A DNA stretch of 43,638 bases from Porogramme epimiltina (lineage: Eukaryota > Basidiomycota > Agaricomycetes > Polyporales > Polyporaceae). The notes under the pieces are model-generated. The model did not search any database. It was not told the origin of the DNA and was given only the letters and a program-made list of their open reading frames with translations. A program made the position numbers and the translations under genes. Of this stretch, positions 10,589 through 21,866 are shown in pieces; within the stretch, counting starts at the first letter, position 1; every line of letters starts with the position of its first letter. The stretch covers positions 1 to 43,638 of the forward strand of contig FTLJ01000942.1 in NCBI GenBank assembly GCA_900155495.1, in the 5' to 3' direction.

Positions 10589-11392
10589 TTGTCGTGTGTC
10601 TACAGAGCCCGTCTAAACTGCTTATCACCACGTAAGACAGCCGTATCAGAGGCCCAGAGGCCAAACCCTACCGACGGGCCGTAAAACGCATACTTACCAG
10701 CCCTTCAGAAAACGTTCTTCCCAGGGATAAGTGGTGGACAGAAGGACAAGAGGTATCCGTCAGTCAAAGGCCGCTTACTCAAGCTTAACGTCGCAATGCC
10801 ACGACCCTGAGGCGGCAGGCGTCGAGGAGCACATGGGAGAGATGGGACAGAATTCGTACGCGATCTCACGCGAAGATGACGTTCGCTGATGCGACCCATT
10901 TCTATTTGAGGAAGGTCGCGCGCCTTATTTGGAACGGTCGACGTCGGTGAGGACGAGACGAATTCTGGGGGCGCACATCGAGACATGCTCTTCAACGGAG
11001 AAAAACAACCGAGCTGCTGTCAATGCGGAAATCGAGGACCGCAATCCCCCTCGAATCTTCTAGCTACCGGAAGATACATTACACCGGAACGACGCCTGAT
11101 GCACCCCTCAGCAGACCGAGCGGTGAGGGCCGCAAGCCGTAGACTTCGATGATTCTATGCACGTCGCGGAGAGAAGAGCATCGGCGGGCACACCGCCCAT
11201 TCCACAATGGGGCAGATGTGTACACAGCCCCGCATCATGGCAACAATCGATGAGCGAGCGATGACGTCGACGGCACTCGTACGCATTGCGATGGTGAAAA
11301 TACAAGGATTGTTTTCTTCTGCGTCTTTACTTCCAACCCCAGCCCTAACAGCGACCCCGCCGTGACATCAGGCCAACAACAAAGTAGCCAGA
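10589..11392. other. intergenic, no gene recognised
   Basis: It lies between the permease start and the cyclophilin stop. A 97-codon minus-strand frame (10995-10705) shows no domain and no splice support. Confidence 0.45.
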
Positions 11393-12135
11393 TTAGGCGG
11401 TACCGCTCTTCGCGATGGTGATGCGCGCCTTGGGCGTACCCGACGCAGAGCCAAGGGACTCGATCTTCTTGACAAGATCCATGCCCTCAACAACCTCGCC
11501 TGTGCACATAATCAGGGCCTGCTGGGCTGCTAGAGGTGGATAGAAACGCACCGAAGACGACGTGCGCGCCATCGAGCCAAGACGTAACGACAGTGGTGAT
11601 GAAGAATTGCGAGCCGTTGGTGTTCTTGCCAGCGTTAGCCATCGAGAGCATACCGGGCTTGGTGTGCTTGAGCTGGAAGTTCTCATCTGCGCCGGCACAT
11701 ATGAGTTTTTGTCCACCATCCCGAAGCGCGCGTTAAAAACCACTCACCCGCGAACTTCTCGCCGTAGATGGACTTTCCACCGGTGCCGTTGCCGCGGGTG
11801 AAGTCACCACCCTGAAGCATGAAGTTGGGGATGATACGGTGGAAAGAGGAGCCCTGGTAGCCGAAACCGTGCTGGCCGGTGGCGAGCTCGCGGAAGTTCT
11901 TCGCGGTCTTGGGGACAACGTCGTCAAAGAGCTTGAAGACGATGCGACCCGAAGGGGTGTCGTTGATGGAGATATCGAACTGAGAGTAGGCCGCGAAAAG
12001 AGCAAGAGGCGCAGATTACATGTCGCGCCGGACGCGTTGAAAGGGAGAACAGACGTTAGTATAACGATACAAACGCGTCCCCCATCGATACAGGGTCTGG
12101 AAAGGGGGCGGGAGACTCACGAAAACGTTAGACAT
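11393..12135 (-). CDS. cyclophilin A, peptidyl-prolyl cis-trans isomerase
   Basis: Four exons, 12135-12121, 11979-11748, 11686-11552 and 11499-11393, give 162 aa, the same as yeast Cpr1 and human PPIA. The first exon is only 15 nt (MSNVF) and is followed by a 141-nt intron. Family landmarks are all present: [20 protein letters not shown] with the catalytic Arg, [42 protein letters not shown] with the Trp that contacts cyclosporin A, and the end [12 protein letters not shown]. There is no signal peptide or targeting extension, so it should act in cytosol and nucleus as a folding catalyst. The 5' flank before the ATG is C/T-rich, typical of highly expressed fungal genes. The call is secure. Confidence 0.97.
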
Positions 12136-15100
12136 GGTGACGGAGGATGAAGAAGGAGGAGGGCGTAAGGAATGTCGAGGAGCGCCGCGCTCTTATGGTG
12201 GGGCTGGAAGTTGCCGATCAGAGCCATCAGCCCTAAGATCACACCTTTCCGATAATCTAACCGCGCGCCGTGACAATCGGTCACCATCGGTGACGTACCG
12301 TCCACTGCCTTCCACCCCTTCCCCCATTCTCTAACGGCGACGCACTGCAGCACGGCAGAGGTGGCCGTGTGTGCGTTAAGCTATCCATGCACCACTTGTA
12401 TTGCCGTCCCGCTCCTTCTCGCCCACCGAGGCAGTGGACATGATCAGATACCGGGGTTCCAAGTAAGTACCTATCTTCCAAATAACGAAGTCACCCTACT
12501 CGGATGATCCAGAACTCCCGAAGACTCGGGTGCCGGGAATCCACGGGTGCTCAGAATCTCCTCCTCTTCTTTCCTTCTTTCAACGGGGACGCGGCGCGAA
12601 GGTGTGTGCTGGAGGTGGTCGCGGCCTCCTTGTGGCTGATTGATCCTGTGCACATTCCCAGGACCAGCCGCCTTCAGTGCGTGCTATTGCGCACAGCCCT
12701 CTTGAGCTGCGAGGACCTGTTCTGAAACTCACCGGATCTTACCACAATGCAGCGCCCTGTTCGCGTTTATCCGCCTTCTAACTTCTTACAGGCAATTGCT
12801 AGCACTAGGGAGCTCCATAGTTCTCACAAGCAGGCTTATATACCCCCACCCCCACTCACTATTAGCCTCGCATGGGGGTCTGGTGATGGTGTGTGGGCCG
12901 CGGATTCCTGTGGGCAAACGTTGAAGTCCAGAACGGCCTATTGTCCTGCTTTTAGGTGTATCTTTCATCTAGTTGCGCCTTAGCTGGTTTGCGATGATGC
13001 GGCGGCGATTAGGAAGCCATTGGTATCAATTTCGCCGCATCTACTCTCTCACTGTTTATATAGCCGGCAACTGGCAAGGGAGTACTGCGTGGCATTTCTT
13101 CGTGTATTTCAGGTCGTCCTTATGGCACTGTCGGCTCACGTCTGTCGGCTTCGGCATGGTGAGCATTTCAATTGCCCGCGGCACCCCTGAAGATCCAGCA
13201 AATGACTGAATTTTCTCATAGCATATGTGCCGGGATCGTCGTCTCCTTACCGCTAAACGTCTGGGGGTTGATGGGTCAGAGCATCCCCTCAGGCCCATCT
13301 AGGCCCCTCCGAGCACAGCTACGGCGTTTCAGCGAGTGCGGGGAGCCTAGGCCCTGCAGTCGCCATACCATGTCGGTCTGTAAAAACTTTCATATACCGC
13401 AGCGAGGAAATGCCTCCCGATAGTAGCATTGCCCCGGTTCTCGACCGGGTCCATGCTTCGTTGGACAGCGCGACGCCCCGCGCACGGAGCTTCCGCGCTC
13501 CGGGGGATCGTCAAAGGCACTACGACCGACCCATCTGTATATGCTCACTACTTTGGTGCTGATAGCCACGGACGGCTGCACCCTGCCGGTGATACCGCTG
13601 ATCACGTTATCTCACCCCTCCTTTCCGGCGATCCTTGGAACAAAAGTATCATGACGTCGCCGCCGTCCGCGCCGCTACTTTCCGCAGGTTCTTCCGTGTC
13701 CGTCCCGCCCGAGGCGGCACGCGCGAGTCTGGTTCTCGGACGCGTCCTCCGTCGCGGGACCAGGACATGTGGCCCTTGGGAAGCTCGATGGGCGGTGTGC
13801 TGTCGAGGAGGGTTCGTCGGGACGCTCGGGCCCGGGATGGGTGCGGAGCGCCCTCCGCAACGGGAACCAGCCTGCGTCTTCTTCCAGAAGGGTTCATCAC
13901 GGCCCCCATGTGGAGTGGCGCCACGGCCCACCCCGCACGTGGCGGTGTGTACTCGGTCATTCGCTCGTAGAACGCGACGTTAGCATCGTCGAGCAGGAGC
14001 GTTTCTCAATCCGAAATCTCTGCGGTGGCTGAAGGTTACCAACTCGGAGCACTTCCATGTTGCCAAGGGATTCCTGAAGGGGGCTCGGGACCTTCGTCCG
14101 CCGCTGCTCGCACTTTTGTGCACCGGTACAAACCCAAAGATGTTCTTCAGTCCATAGACAGGCCAATCCGTCTACCTCAACGGTGACGTCCACGCCGGTT
14201 TCCCACATAGACAGTAGAGCTACCGATCAGTCGCAGCGCCCCATACTCCATCGCGACGAGGGAGCCCATGACGGTTGGTCGGTCGTCAACCTCAGCGCGA
14301 GTGTCTGGCGGAGCTTAGAGGCAAGTGGCTATTGGACGGGAGGGGAGCGTGTGCCTCGGAGTCGATCCCCGGGTTCTGGCCCCGGATACCACGGTCGGTG
14401 CATAAGGCGGGCTGCGGCCGCTGAGAGCAAAGTTTCTTCCTGCTGTACCTCGAAGTAAATTTGGCTGGCGGGGTGGTACCGTGGCGCCTGTTCGAGAACA
14501 AGGCCAGGCAGGCACCTTGACTGCCCGCCACGGCGCGAGGCAGCCCAGGACCGAGCGAAGGCGAGCCGTGGCGACGAACGTTATGCGATACCCGGAAGGC
14601 TTGACAGCTCGGGCCGCGGCGAAATGATACGTGCCCCTTCTGGCGACGCCACTGAGAGGGCCGCCCCGGTGCTCGAGACGTTCCTGGGCGAGAAATGCCA
14701 CTGCTCCCGAATGTTTTCCACACCGCCCTGCGCACTTGCTGTTTTCCAGGGCGGAGATGGCGCAAAACGCGGGTGCGCGACGACGCCCCGTGTCCCGTGC
14801 CCCAGAGGGGCCCGCCGCTCGATCAGCATGAATCACAAGACGCCCGGACAAGGCGCTGCAGACGACTCTTCGCTCGCCGGCGAGAAGCTTCTTCGCGCCC
14901 GTCCCCGCGCAAACCTTGCATGGGCGCGGGCGCACCTCGTGCTGCTGCCTGCCAGCTGCGGCAGACCAGACAAGGAGGCGTCTGTGCTCCCGCGAGACTA
15001 GCCCGCTGGAAGCGACAATACAGACGGGGACCCACAACGTCAGGCTGCCCGACGTCGGCAGCGTGCGCGCGGACAAGCCCTCGAATGCACTAAAAAGCAA

Positions 15101-15481
15101 AAGCCAGATCGCCGAGCGGGCGGGACGAGCTCAGATCGCGTCGAACGCTGTCGAAAGAGGCCGGGAGGGACGCGTGGGAAGGGCGGGCGCGGTGATGGCA
15201 TCAAGCAAAGTAGCTCCCGGCAAGCTCGCGGTTCTTGATTTCGCCACCACGATTAGCCTCGCCGCGCCCCCCGGCCCCGGCCTGCGTTTAGCTTCGTATA
15301 ACACCATGCCCCGCCCCGCCCCGCCTGCCCTCGCGCCCTCTCTCTCCTCTCGCCCGACCCCTCCCCGCGCACGCCGCCCCATGTGCGCCCGTCCATGAGG
15401 CGGCACACCCCGACGCTCCCTCACTCCAGCCGCCCCTAACTCCCCCACGTCGCTCCTTTAGCCCTCCGAGCCCGCTCCAGC
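12136..15481. other. 3.3-kb stretch without a defensible gene
   Basis: It lies between the cyclophilin start and DUF6533 gene A. Composition changes from about 50% GC (12.2-13.4 kb) to GC-rich (13.4-15.4 kb). Isolated exon-like pieces are visible, such as a minus-strand frame at about 14010-13649 (…LDDANVAFYERMTEYTPPRAG…) and a 261-codon minus frame at 15100-14315. I could not join either to a complete spliced model or recognise a domain. The last about 200 bp, with a C-rich tract, is probably the promoter and 5' UTR of gene A. There is no tRNA, no clear terminal inverted repeat and no transposase motif. Confidence 0.4.
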
Positions 15482-17427
15482 ATGTCATTGAACGATGTAG
15501 TGCCACAGTCAGTGTGAGTACCCGCGCGCGCCGTCATTGCTCCCTCGCGCGCAGTCGCCGCGGAGAGGCGAGGTTCTAGCGTCCTGACCGCGGTTTGACT
15601 TCTCAGGCACATCCATAACTACTTGCATTTAGTCGGCGTCGGTGCGCATACAGTCCTTCCCAGGGCCGGTGACGGAAGAGGCTAATCCTATTCAGTTATC
15701 CTCTATTACGACTACCTCATCACCGTCGGGGAGGAGTACTCGAGGATATGGAAGAACCGTAGGCTCTTCTCGTCACACCTCTTCTTCCTCAATCGCTATC
15801 TTCCCTTGCTCGCCGTACGTGCGGTCCTGCCTCAACTGTCACCCAAGGACTAACACCACTGCGCCTGCCACAGGACATTGCTGTGAATGTTGGAAACTTC
15901 TACGAGTTTCCTACAGAACTAGTGCGTATCCTTATCCTCTAGCACGATCAACTTGGTTAACGATTTGCAGGGGTGAATATGTTGGCAGGCTACCGATAGT
16001 ACCTGTGGCTGACGCGCTCTCGCGCCTCACAGGTGCAGGCACTATGCATTCTTCCGACAAGTCCTCTTGATTGTAAACCAAGTTATTGTATGCTGTACGT
16101 CGAACCTACCCTATCTCTCTGCGACCCACTCTGATCACTGTGGTGTGTAGACATACTGTTCTTGAGAACATTTGCCCTGTATGGTCGGGACTGGAGAGTA
16201 GGCGGTGCTATTCTTGGGTTCTCGGGATCGCTCTTGGGCATTTCTTGCGTGAGTCCTATCGCTCTCGTACTCTTTTGTTTCGTGTCCAACAAACTTCCCC
16301 TCAACGAAGTGGGCCATTGTTGGTCAACATTCAGAAGTTGAGCTCAAGGGCGGATGCCATACCGCCGCCGATCGTATTACGTACGTCCCATTGACTCAGG
16401 GTAGCTGCCGCTGCTGACGAGTATGTTTGGGATAAAAGGGCTATCCGTAAGTGCATCAAACGGTTTGACAGTTGGAAGATCACGGTGATACTGAGACTAG
16501 CGCAGGACTAGCCGTGGCTTGGGAGTCACTGTTCATCTACGACCTTATGATATTTTCCTTGACGCTGTACAAGACATTCCGCGAGCGGCGGACAAACCCC
16601 GTCACTTCGGGGCGACGCGATATTGTATACCTTCTTATGAGAGACGGTGAGTTACGATACTATGGCTAGTTTGATATGATTCGCTTACCGTTTGAACTTC
16701 AGGCGCCATGTACTTTGCGTGAGTGTGATACGGTCTGTGCTCCTTTCAGTTTGTGCTAACAGACCCTTGCGAAGTGTGATGGCGTCCGCAAATTTGGCCA
16801 ACACGCTCACATTCTATGTCAGTCCCTTGCTCTTCTCTCCGCATAACCCGGCCACTGACACGACCTCCGCAGGTTCTCGAGGTACGGCCTTCCCAGACCC
16901 CCACCGCTAATCACGCATCACACACCCTGACCACGAACGTTCGCACGCAGCCCCTCCTCCGCGGCTGCCTCTCCACCGCGTCGAGCAGCATCTCCATCAC
17001 GATGATGTCCCGGCTCATGCTCAACCTCCAAGCCTCCGCCGCGCCCAACACGCACGCCACGACCACCTCCTCCGGCCCCTCCTCCTCGTCCGACGGCTCC
17101 TCCTACCTCTTCTTCACCACCCGCATCACCATGCCCCCCGGCACGACCACCGCGTGGGACCTCGACCACGCCGCCGCCGCCGCCGCGCGCTCGCACGTCC
17201 GCCCGCGCGAGTCCGCGTACATCCGCGACGCGGGCTACGGCCGCCCCGGCGAGGGCTACATCGGCGAGGTGTACGAGATGGACCACGTCCCCGGGGACGG
17301 CCCCCGCCACCACCCCCACCGCCCGTCAGACGGCATGCACGACGACGACGGGACCCTGCGCCCCTCGGACGTCGAGATCGAGGACAGGTACGGCAAGCCG
17401 ATCGTGGAGGACTGGAGGATGGTTTGA
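15482..17427 (+). CDS. DUF6533 integral membrane protein, paralog A
   Basis: Fourteen exons: 15482-15513, 15607-15641, 15696-15814, 15874-15921, 15971-15972, 16033-16094, 16151-16248, 16310-16380, 16439-16446, 16506-16646, 16703-16718, 16775-16817, 16873-16881, 16951-17427. The product is 386 aa. The N-terminal DUF6533 signature reads LYYDYLITVGEEYSRIW, then LFFLNRYLPLL. Further membrane segments follow: CRHYAFFRQVLLIVNQVIV, LRTFALYGRDWRVGG, TAIRLAVAWESLF, YDLMIFSLTLYK, and FYVLEPLLRG leading to MMSRLMLNLQ. This is the multi-pass (about seven-helix) layout of an expanded basidiomycete family of unknown function; a receptor-like role is sometimes suspected but unproven. The C-terminal about 140 residues are soluble, rich in Ser, Pro, His and Asp. 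Every intron is GT...AG with a CTRAY-like branch site. Exons of 2, 8, 9 and 16 nt are required to restore the family sequence. Confidence 0.85.
15971..15972 (+). other. 2-nt micro-exon (GG) in DUF6533 gene A
   Basis: Exon 4 ends in phase 0 (…PTEL) while exon 6 can only be read in phase 2 (g TGC AGG CAC). Two bases are missing, and TTTGCAG|GG|GTGAAT supplies them, giving PTEL-G-CRHY. Paralog B has the same two-base solution. Confidence 0.65.
16439..16446 (+). other. 8-nt micro-exon in DUF6533 gene A
   Basis: GGCTATCC is bounded by AAAAG and GTAAGT. Joined to its neighbours it yields DRI-TAIR-LAVAWE, the conserved TAIRLA-WE motif of the family. Confidence 0.8.
16873..16881 (+). other. 9-nt micro-exon in DUF6533 gene A
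   Basis: GTTCTCGAG is bounded by CCGCAG and GTACGG. It encodes VLE between LTFY and PLLRG. It is phase 0 on both sides. Confidence 0.75.
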
Positions 17428-17680
17428 GCGCCGTTGGGGTGATGCATTGAAAGAGACTGGGTTCTGGACAAATTAGACGGTGCGGGCTCGTTGGTGGGCC
17501 CCTTGGACATCGACAAAACGTGTATTGTACTAGTGTGACGGCTTGTAGCCAGTATGTGCTTGGGCCAGGGGTCCTTTGACATCGTATACCAGCTGTAGTC
17601 TTACTCTAAACGAGATTGGAGATTTGAGAGCTTGGAGAGCAGTGAGTGGTCATAGGCAATCAACGAACCCACCATAACAA

Positions 17681-17762
17681 GTCCCTATCGATTAGTGGTT
17701 AGATCATCACGTTGTGGTTACACAATACCGTGAAGACGCCGGCTCGAATCCGGCTAGGGACA
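17681..17762 (+). tRNA. tRNA-His(GTG) with a 10-nt intron
   Basis: The acceptor stem is GTCCCTA/TAGGGAC with discriminator A (17762). The D arm holds AGTGGTTA. The anticodon stem is TCACG/CGTGA, with anticodon GTG at 17714-17716 and G at position 37. The T arm is GCCGG-CTCGAAT-CCGGC. A 10-nt intron (17718-17727, TTACACAATA) follows position 37. No encoded G-1 is assigned; in eukaryotes it is added after transcription. T-rich sequence follows within 10 bp. Confidence 0.92.
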
Positions 17763-18264
17763 TTTCTTTTGGCGACTTTTTCTTTTACTATGCGGACGCC
17801 ACCAAGACTCGACAGTACTTTCGCTTCAACCTGCATCGAGGCTTAGATTATTACGACTTGTCTTCTTGTGTCGTAATCATTCTTCAGGTCCCACAATTCG
17901 CTCAGTTGGAGTATGAGAGGCAAGTGCATGCATGGATTGGGGTAACGAGCGTGCTACTAAATGAATGTGAGGTATACATCGAGAGCTATCGTCCAAGGCG
18001 CCCTTCGATATACAAACAAGAGTTCAGAGAGGAGGTCCAAGCATCACATATCCGTGGATAGTTCGAGGGACTCAGAAGGCCAACGCGAAAGAGGAGGGTG
18101 GGGTGGGGGTGATTTTACTCAAAGTCCTGACGGTCTCGAGCACTCCGGAAGCCGCCGACATTAAAAAGGTCTCTTCATCCGAGGGGGAGGAGGGGAAAAA
18201 ACGCCGCAAGCGCAGGATAAGGTGGGAGCGAGAACCTCCCGCGGCACGAGGCGCGCGGGCGGCC
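17763..18264. other. intergenic
   Basis: It runs from the tRNA-His gene to the stop of the GPI-protein gene. Short plus-strand open frames show no domain. Nothing else is seen. Confidence 0.4.
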
Positions 18265-19102
18265 TCACGCGAACATGAGGCCGACGACGGCGAACGCCGC
18301 CGCGGTGAGCGCGCTCGGCGCTGAGAGGCCGAACGCGCCGCTCGAGGTCGTGTCGGACTGGGCGGCGCCCGTCGCAGAGGACGTGCTGCTCGAGCCCGAG
18401 CCGGTGGCGGAGCCCGTCTCGGACGCGCCGGTGGGCGTCGCGGAGGAGGCGGGGTAGGCCGAGCCGAGGGGCTTGATCTCGAACGGCTGGGACGACGCGT
18501 AGACCTGTTCGAAGAGGGAGGGTGTGTCAGAGCGTTTTGCCGGGCGGGGGTGGAATGGCCGGGCAGGACGTGGCACGAGGAGATGGGGAGGACAACGATG
18601 GCGAATAGGGCCGGACAAGCGGTAAATATAGACACTCACGTCGGTTTCGTTGAAGGGGTTCGCCAGCTGGATGGTGTAGCCCGTCCCGGGATTGAGGTTG
18701 ATCTGGTCCTTCGTGATGAGCTTGGAGCAGTCAAAGTTGTTTTGTTGCGCAATGAAAGCCTGGGGCTGGACGAGGATGTTGGGGTCCGAGTTGGCGATCC
18801 TGGGGCGAATTTCGCGTGAGTAAACCCATCCGTTACCGTCGTTGTCAGCCGCGAAAACTCACAGGACGGTGAAGTTCGTGAACGGGGACGTCTTGCAGGT
18901 CCAGCTAACGACATTGTCGGATGCAGCAACTGCGGGGCGGGGGTCGCTCAGGACGGACTGCGGAGTGCGGGGGTGGGAGGGAGAGGGAATACGCACCCCA
19001 CCAAAGGTCCGAGCCACCGGGCACGAGGACGGAGAGCTGTGCAGAGGCACCAGTGGCGAAGGCGGCGAGGGTGGCGGAAAGAGCGGCGGTGGAGAACTTC
19101 AT
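18265..19102 (-). CDS. GPI-anchored, Ser/Thr-rich cell-wall protein (Kre9/Knh1-like N-terminal domain)
   Basis: Four exons, 19102-18997, 18929-18863, 18799-18640 and 18504-18265, give 190 aa. Residues 1-21 form a secretion signal (MKFSTAALSATLAAFATGASA). Next is a small beta-sandwich-like domain: LSVLVPGGSDLWW, then VVSWTCKTSPFTNFTVLIANSD, and a second Cys near NNFDCSKL. The two Cys probably form a disulphide. The tail from about residue 120 is Ser/Thr/Gly-rich (GASETGSATGSGSSSTSS…). It ends in a hydrophobic segment (ALTAAAFAVVGLMFA) with small residues before it, as expected for GPI attachment. The domain fits the Kre9/Knh1-like (Ser-Thr-rich GPI-anchored) family of wall proteins. A structural or wall-associated role is inferred, with no catalytic residues. 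Confidence 0.85.
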
Positions 19103-20269
19103 GGCTGTTGAAGGGAGTGCGGGGGCGTAACGGCGGAGGGACGAAGAGCAGAAGGGGGAGGAGGAGGAGGCGAAGGCGTCGGAACAAGAGCAACCAGCTG
19201 GCCGTGGCGAGCTCTTCCCTTGCGGCTGTCGGCCGGGCGGCCGGAAGCCTTCTCGGCCAGCGGGCACGGCGCATCAGTCCCGCGTCGGCCGGGACGGGCG
19301 GAGGGCGGCCTTCTCGCCGCGCTCTCCTCCCACCTCCCACGATGTGCTCCCCGTGTGGCTTGGCTGTATGCGGCCTGCAATGGCCTCTTCACCTCCGTTG
19401 TGCGTGCCGAACCTGCCTACGCTGAGATTGACGCTGCGGGGCGTCGCGGAACATTTTGGCTTGCGAAATCAGTTTGGGAGGTGCCCGAAGCATCATTCAT
19501 GTGCGTGGTGGGTCTACTACACGCCGTTTTCCAGTGCGTTGACTGTGGTGGGTCGCGTATTGCAGGACGAGCAGGGAAGGGAAGCAAGCGGGAGACGCAG
19601 CAGACACTGTGCTCGCGAGTTGCCCCGAGAAGCTCTACATCGCCTGCGGGGCGCTCACCTACAGCTCTTAGTGCTTGGCCGTTGTGTATATCGGGAACAC
19701 TCCAGCACATTCTATGCTCCCATCTACTCAACGTTGCAACATTCATCGCATAGCCCAAGTCGGTCGTTTGATCGTATCGCGTGACCACCAGACCCGCTCT
19801 CTTATCCTTTTATCTACAGAAGGACGAGGAGGTATGCCTTCACTATGACAAGGCGCATGGGCAATGCGCGGCGCAACCATGGTGGTTGTTCTTACAGAAC
19901 ATAGTGAAGCGGTGCGTTGATATGCATACAACGAGCGTATTTTCTTCTCACTTCGTTGAGCCACGCTGTTGCAGGCCCATTGCCAACCGCCCCCAGACTC
20001 CCAAATCCTTCCGCGCTATCTTCTTCGGGAGAAATCGGTCTTCACGTTGTAATAACGCTGCCTTGTGCCTCCCGGGACGATTGCCTCGCGCTCGCGGTCT
20101 TGTCCGTGCCGTATTGCCGTAACACGTTGAAAGCGGGACTGAGGGAATGGCGTCGGGCTCCGACACTCATATACCCTCGACCAACAACACAACCCATTAT
20201 ATCCCCTTCGCCCCCCCACAGATGACAAAACCCCTTTAACGACCCTTCTTACGACCCCACCCTCCGGCC
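19103..20269. other. divergent intergenic region, no gene recognised
   Basis: It separates the GPI-protein start (-) from the first RBR gene start (+). Open frames of 120-180 codons overlap on both strands without domain signal. TATA-like CATTATATCC occurs near 20190, about 80 bp upstream of the ATG at 20270. Confidence 0.4.
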
Positions 20270-21866
20270 ATGGAGTACGAACATATGCATGCGGGGGATA
20301 CGAGTTCGACCGACTTCGACGATTGGGACGACGTTACTGTGGTGTCTCTGGAATCACTCCCCGCCCAGGACCCCAAGGTTGGTCCTTTCTCTCGGATTGC
20401 GCCAATACCTCTTGGACGCTGGGGAGCTGCTAGCGGGGTTAGCTTTTCTCCTGCTTCAGCATGGCGCCGCGCCGGGATGTTATGGAAGACGAGGTAAGTC
20501 CCGTTTCTTCTTCTATCTCACTGATTTGACTCAGAATTGTCTACAGCGTACAGAACGTTCGTAGACGTATTCCTAGAATTTTACGAACAGTTACGGCCGG
20601 GATATCCTTGACTTTGGTACCGAGGCCTTCTGTCATACCTCACCCGGCTTTCTCAGTGTCAGTGTGAGTTGGCCTTCCCACTATCTCTCTACGCGCACTC
20701 AAGGGATATACAGATCGACCTACCAGTGCGCGGCGTGTCAACAGAGCATCGGACTCATGCAAGAGGACGCGCTCCTCGTCCCATGCGGGCACCAATACCA
20801 CGTCGACTGCCTCCTTACCCTGGTCGAAATATCGACTCAAACACTTGCATCGTTTCCGCCACGATGCTGCCGACAGGTTATCCCCAACAACGCCTTCGAA
20901 CGGTACATGACCCGGGATCAGCGGTCCAAATTCGCAGAACGCCAAGTCGAGCACGACACCCCGAAACGCGTCTACTGCGCCAACCCTCGCTGCAGCCGCT
21001 TCCTCGGCGCCCGCGACAAACGCCTCCCCGTGCGCGTCTACACCTGCACTAGCGTCGCCTGCACCAGCGGCAGCGGCAGCAGCAAGAACGGCGGGGGCGG
21101 CACGCGCACCTGCGCGCGGTGCAAGTCGGCGCTGGACGCGCACACGCCCGCCGCGCGGCACGCGTGCGCGCACGAACCGGGACACCGCGCGACGCTGCGG
21201 CTGGGGAGCCGCATGGGCTGGGTGCGCTGCCCGGCGTGCGAGGAGCTCATCGAGCGGCACGGCGGGTGCGCGCACATGACGTGCGTGTGCGGCGCGCAGT
21301 TCTGCTTCCGCTGCCGCGCGGCGTGGAAGACGTGCATCTGCGTCGACTGGGGCGACGGCGTCGGCGCGGACGCGCACGAGGCGCGCCTCTTCGCGCCCCT
21401 CGAGGAGGGCGGCGACCTCGGTGCGCGCCTCGCGCTGTGGGTCCCGCCGGCGCTCGAGCGAGACGCGAGCTCGTTTGGAATGGGGAGCGGGCCGGGCTCG
21501 GGGACGGGCTCGGGGTCCGGGAGTAGGAGAGGGAGCGGAAGCGGGAGCGAGGGAGGGAGCGGGAGCGGGAGCAAAGGCGGAGGGGAGGGAAGCCCCGTTT
21601 CGGATCTGCGCTTCACGCGGCCCAGGTCGCAGTCGTGCTCATTCGCGACGGTCGAGGCGCTTCGAGCTCGCGAGAGCGAGACGGTGGACCTTCCTGCCAC
21701 GCCACTCGCGGCAGAGGGCAGTCCGAAGGCCAGCCTAGCCGCGGTGAGTATACGCTCGAACGACGGGGCTGCGTCGTGCTTCCCGTTCTTCGTGGACCCG
21801 TCGCTCATCGCGCGTGGTGTACACGCACAGGAGATCCGGCGGCGGAGAAGGGCGACCAGCTTGTAA
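20270..21866 (+). CDS. RBR-type (RING1-IBR-RING2) E3 ubiquitin ligase, copy 1
   Basis: Four exons, 20270-20493, 20535-20663, 20714-21743 and 21831-21866, give 472 aa. The N-terminus is acidic (DFDDWDDV). RING1 starts at Cys123 (CAACQQ…VPCGHQYHVDC…FPPRCC). The IBR begins YCANPRCSRFLG. RING2 begins at Cys290 (CPACEELIERHGGCAHMTC…CGAQFCFRC). Cys303 in HGGC-HM aligns with the catalytic Cys that accepts ubiquitin as a thioester in HHARI and parkin. Such ligases act as RING/HECT hybrids. After RING2 is a Gly/Ser repeat tract (about residues 370-410) and a basic end (EIRRRRRATSL). Unlike its neighbour it lacks the C-terminal Cys-rich tail. The 87-nt last intron is a multiple of three and could be retained. 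The final TTGTAAGATG contains a possible donor, so a further exon cannot be excluded. Confidence 0.82.

Noticed and set aside
14315..15100. 261-codon minus-strand open frame
   Set aside because: Open on several frames because of GC content; low-information Arg/Ala/Gly/Pro product, no splice support and no recognised family.
15922..16032. GC-AG intron (GT|GCGTAT donor) as an alternative to the 2-nt exon in DUF6533 gene A
   Set aside because: It would fix the phase in gene A, but paralog B has no comparable GC donor, while the 2-nt exon solves both.
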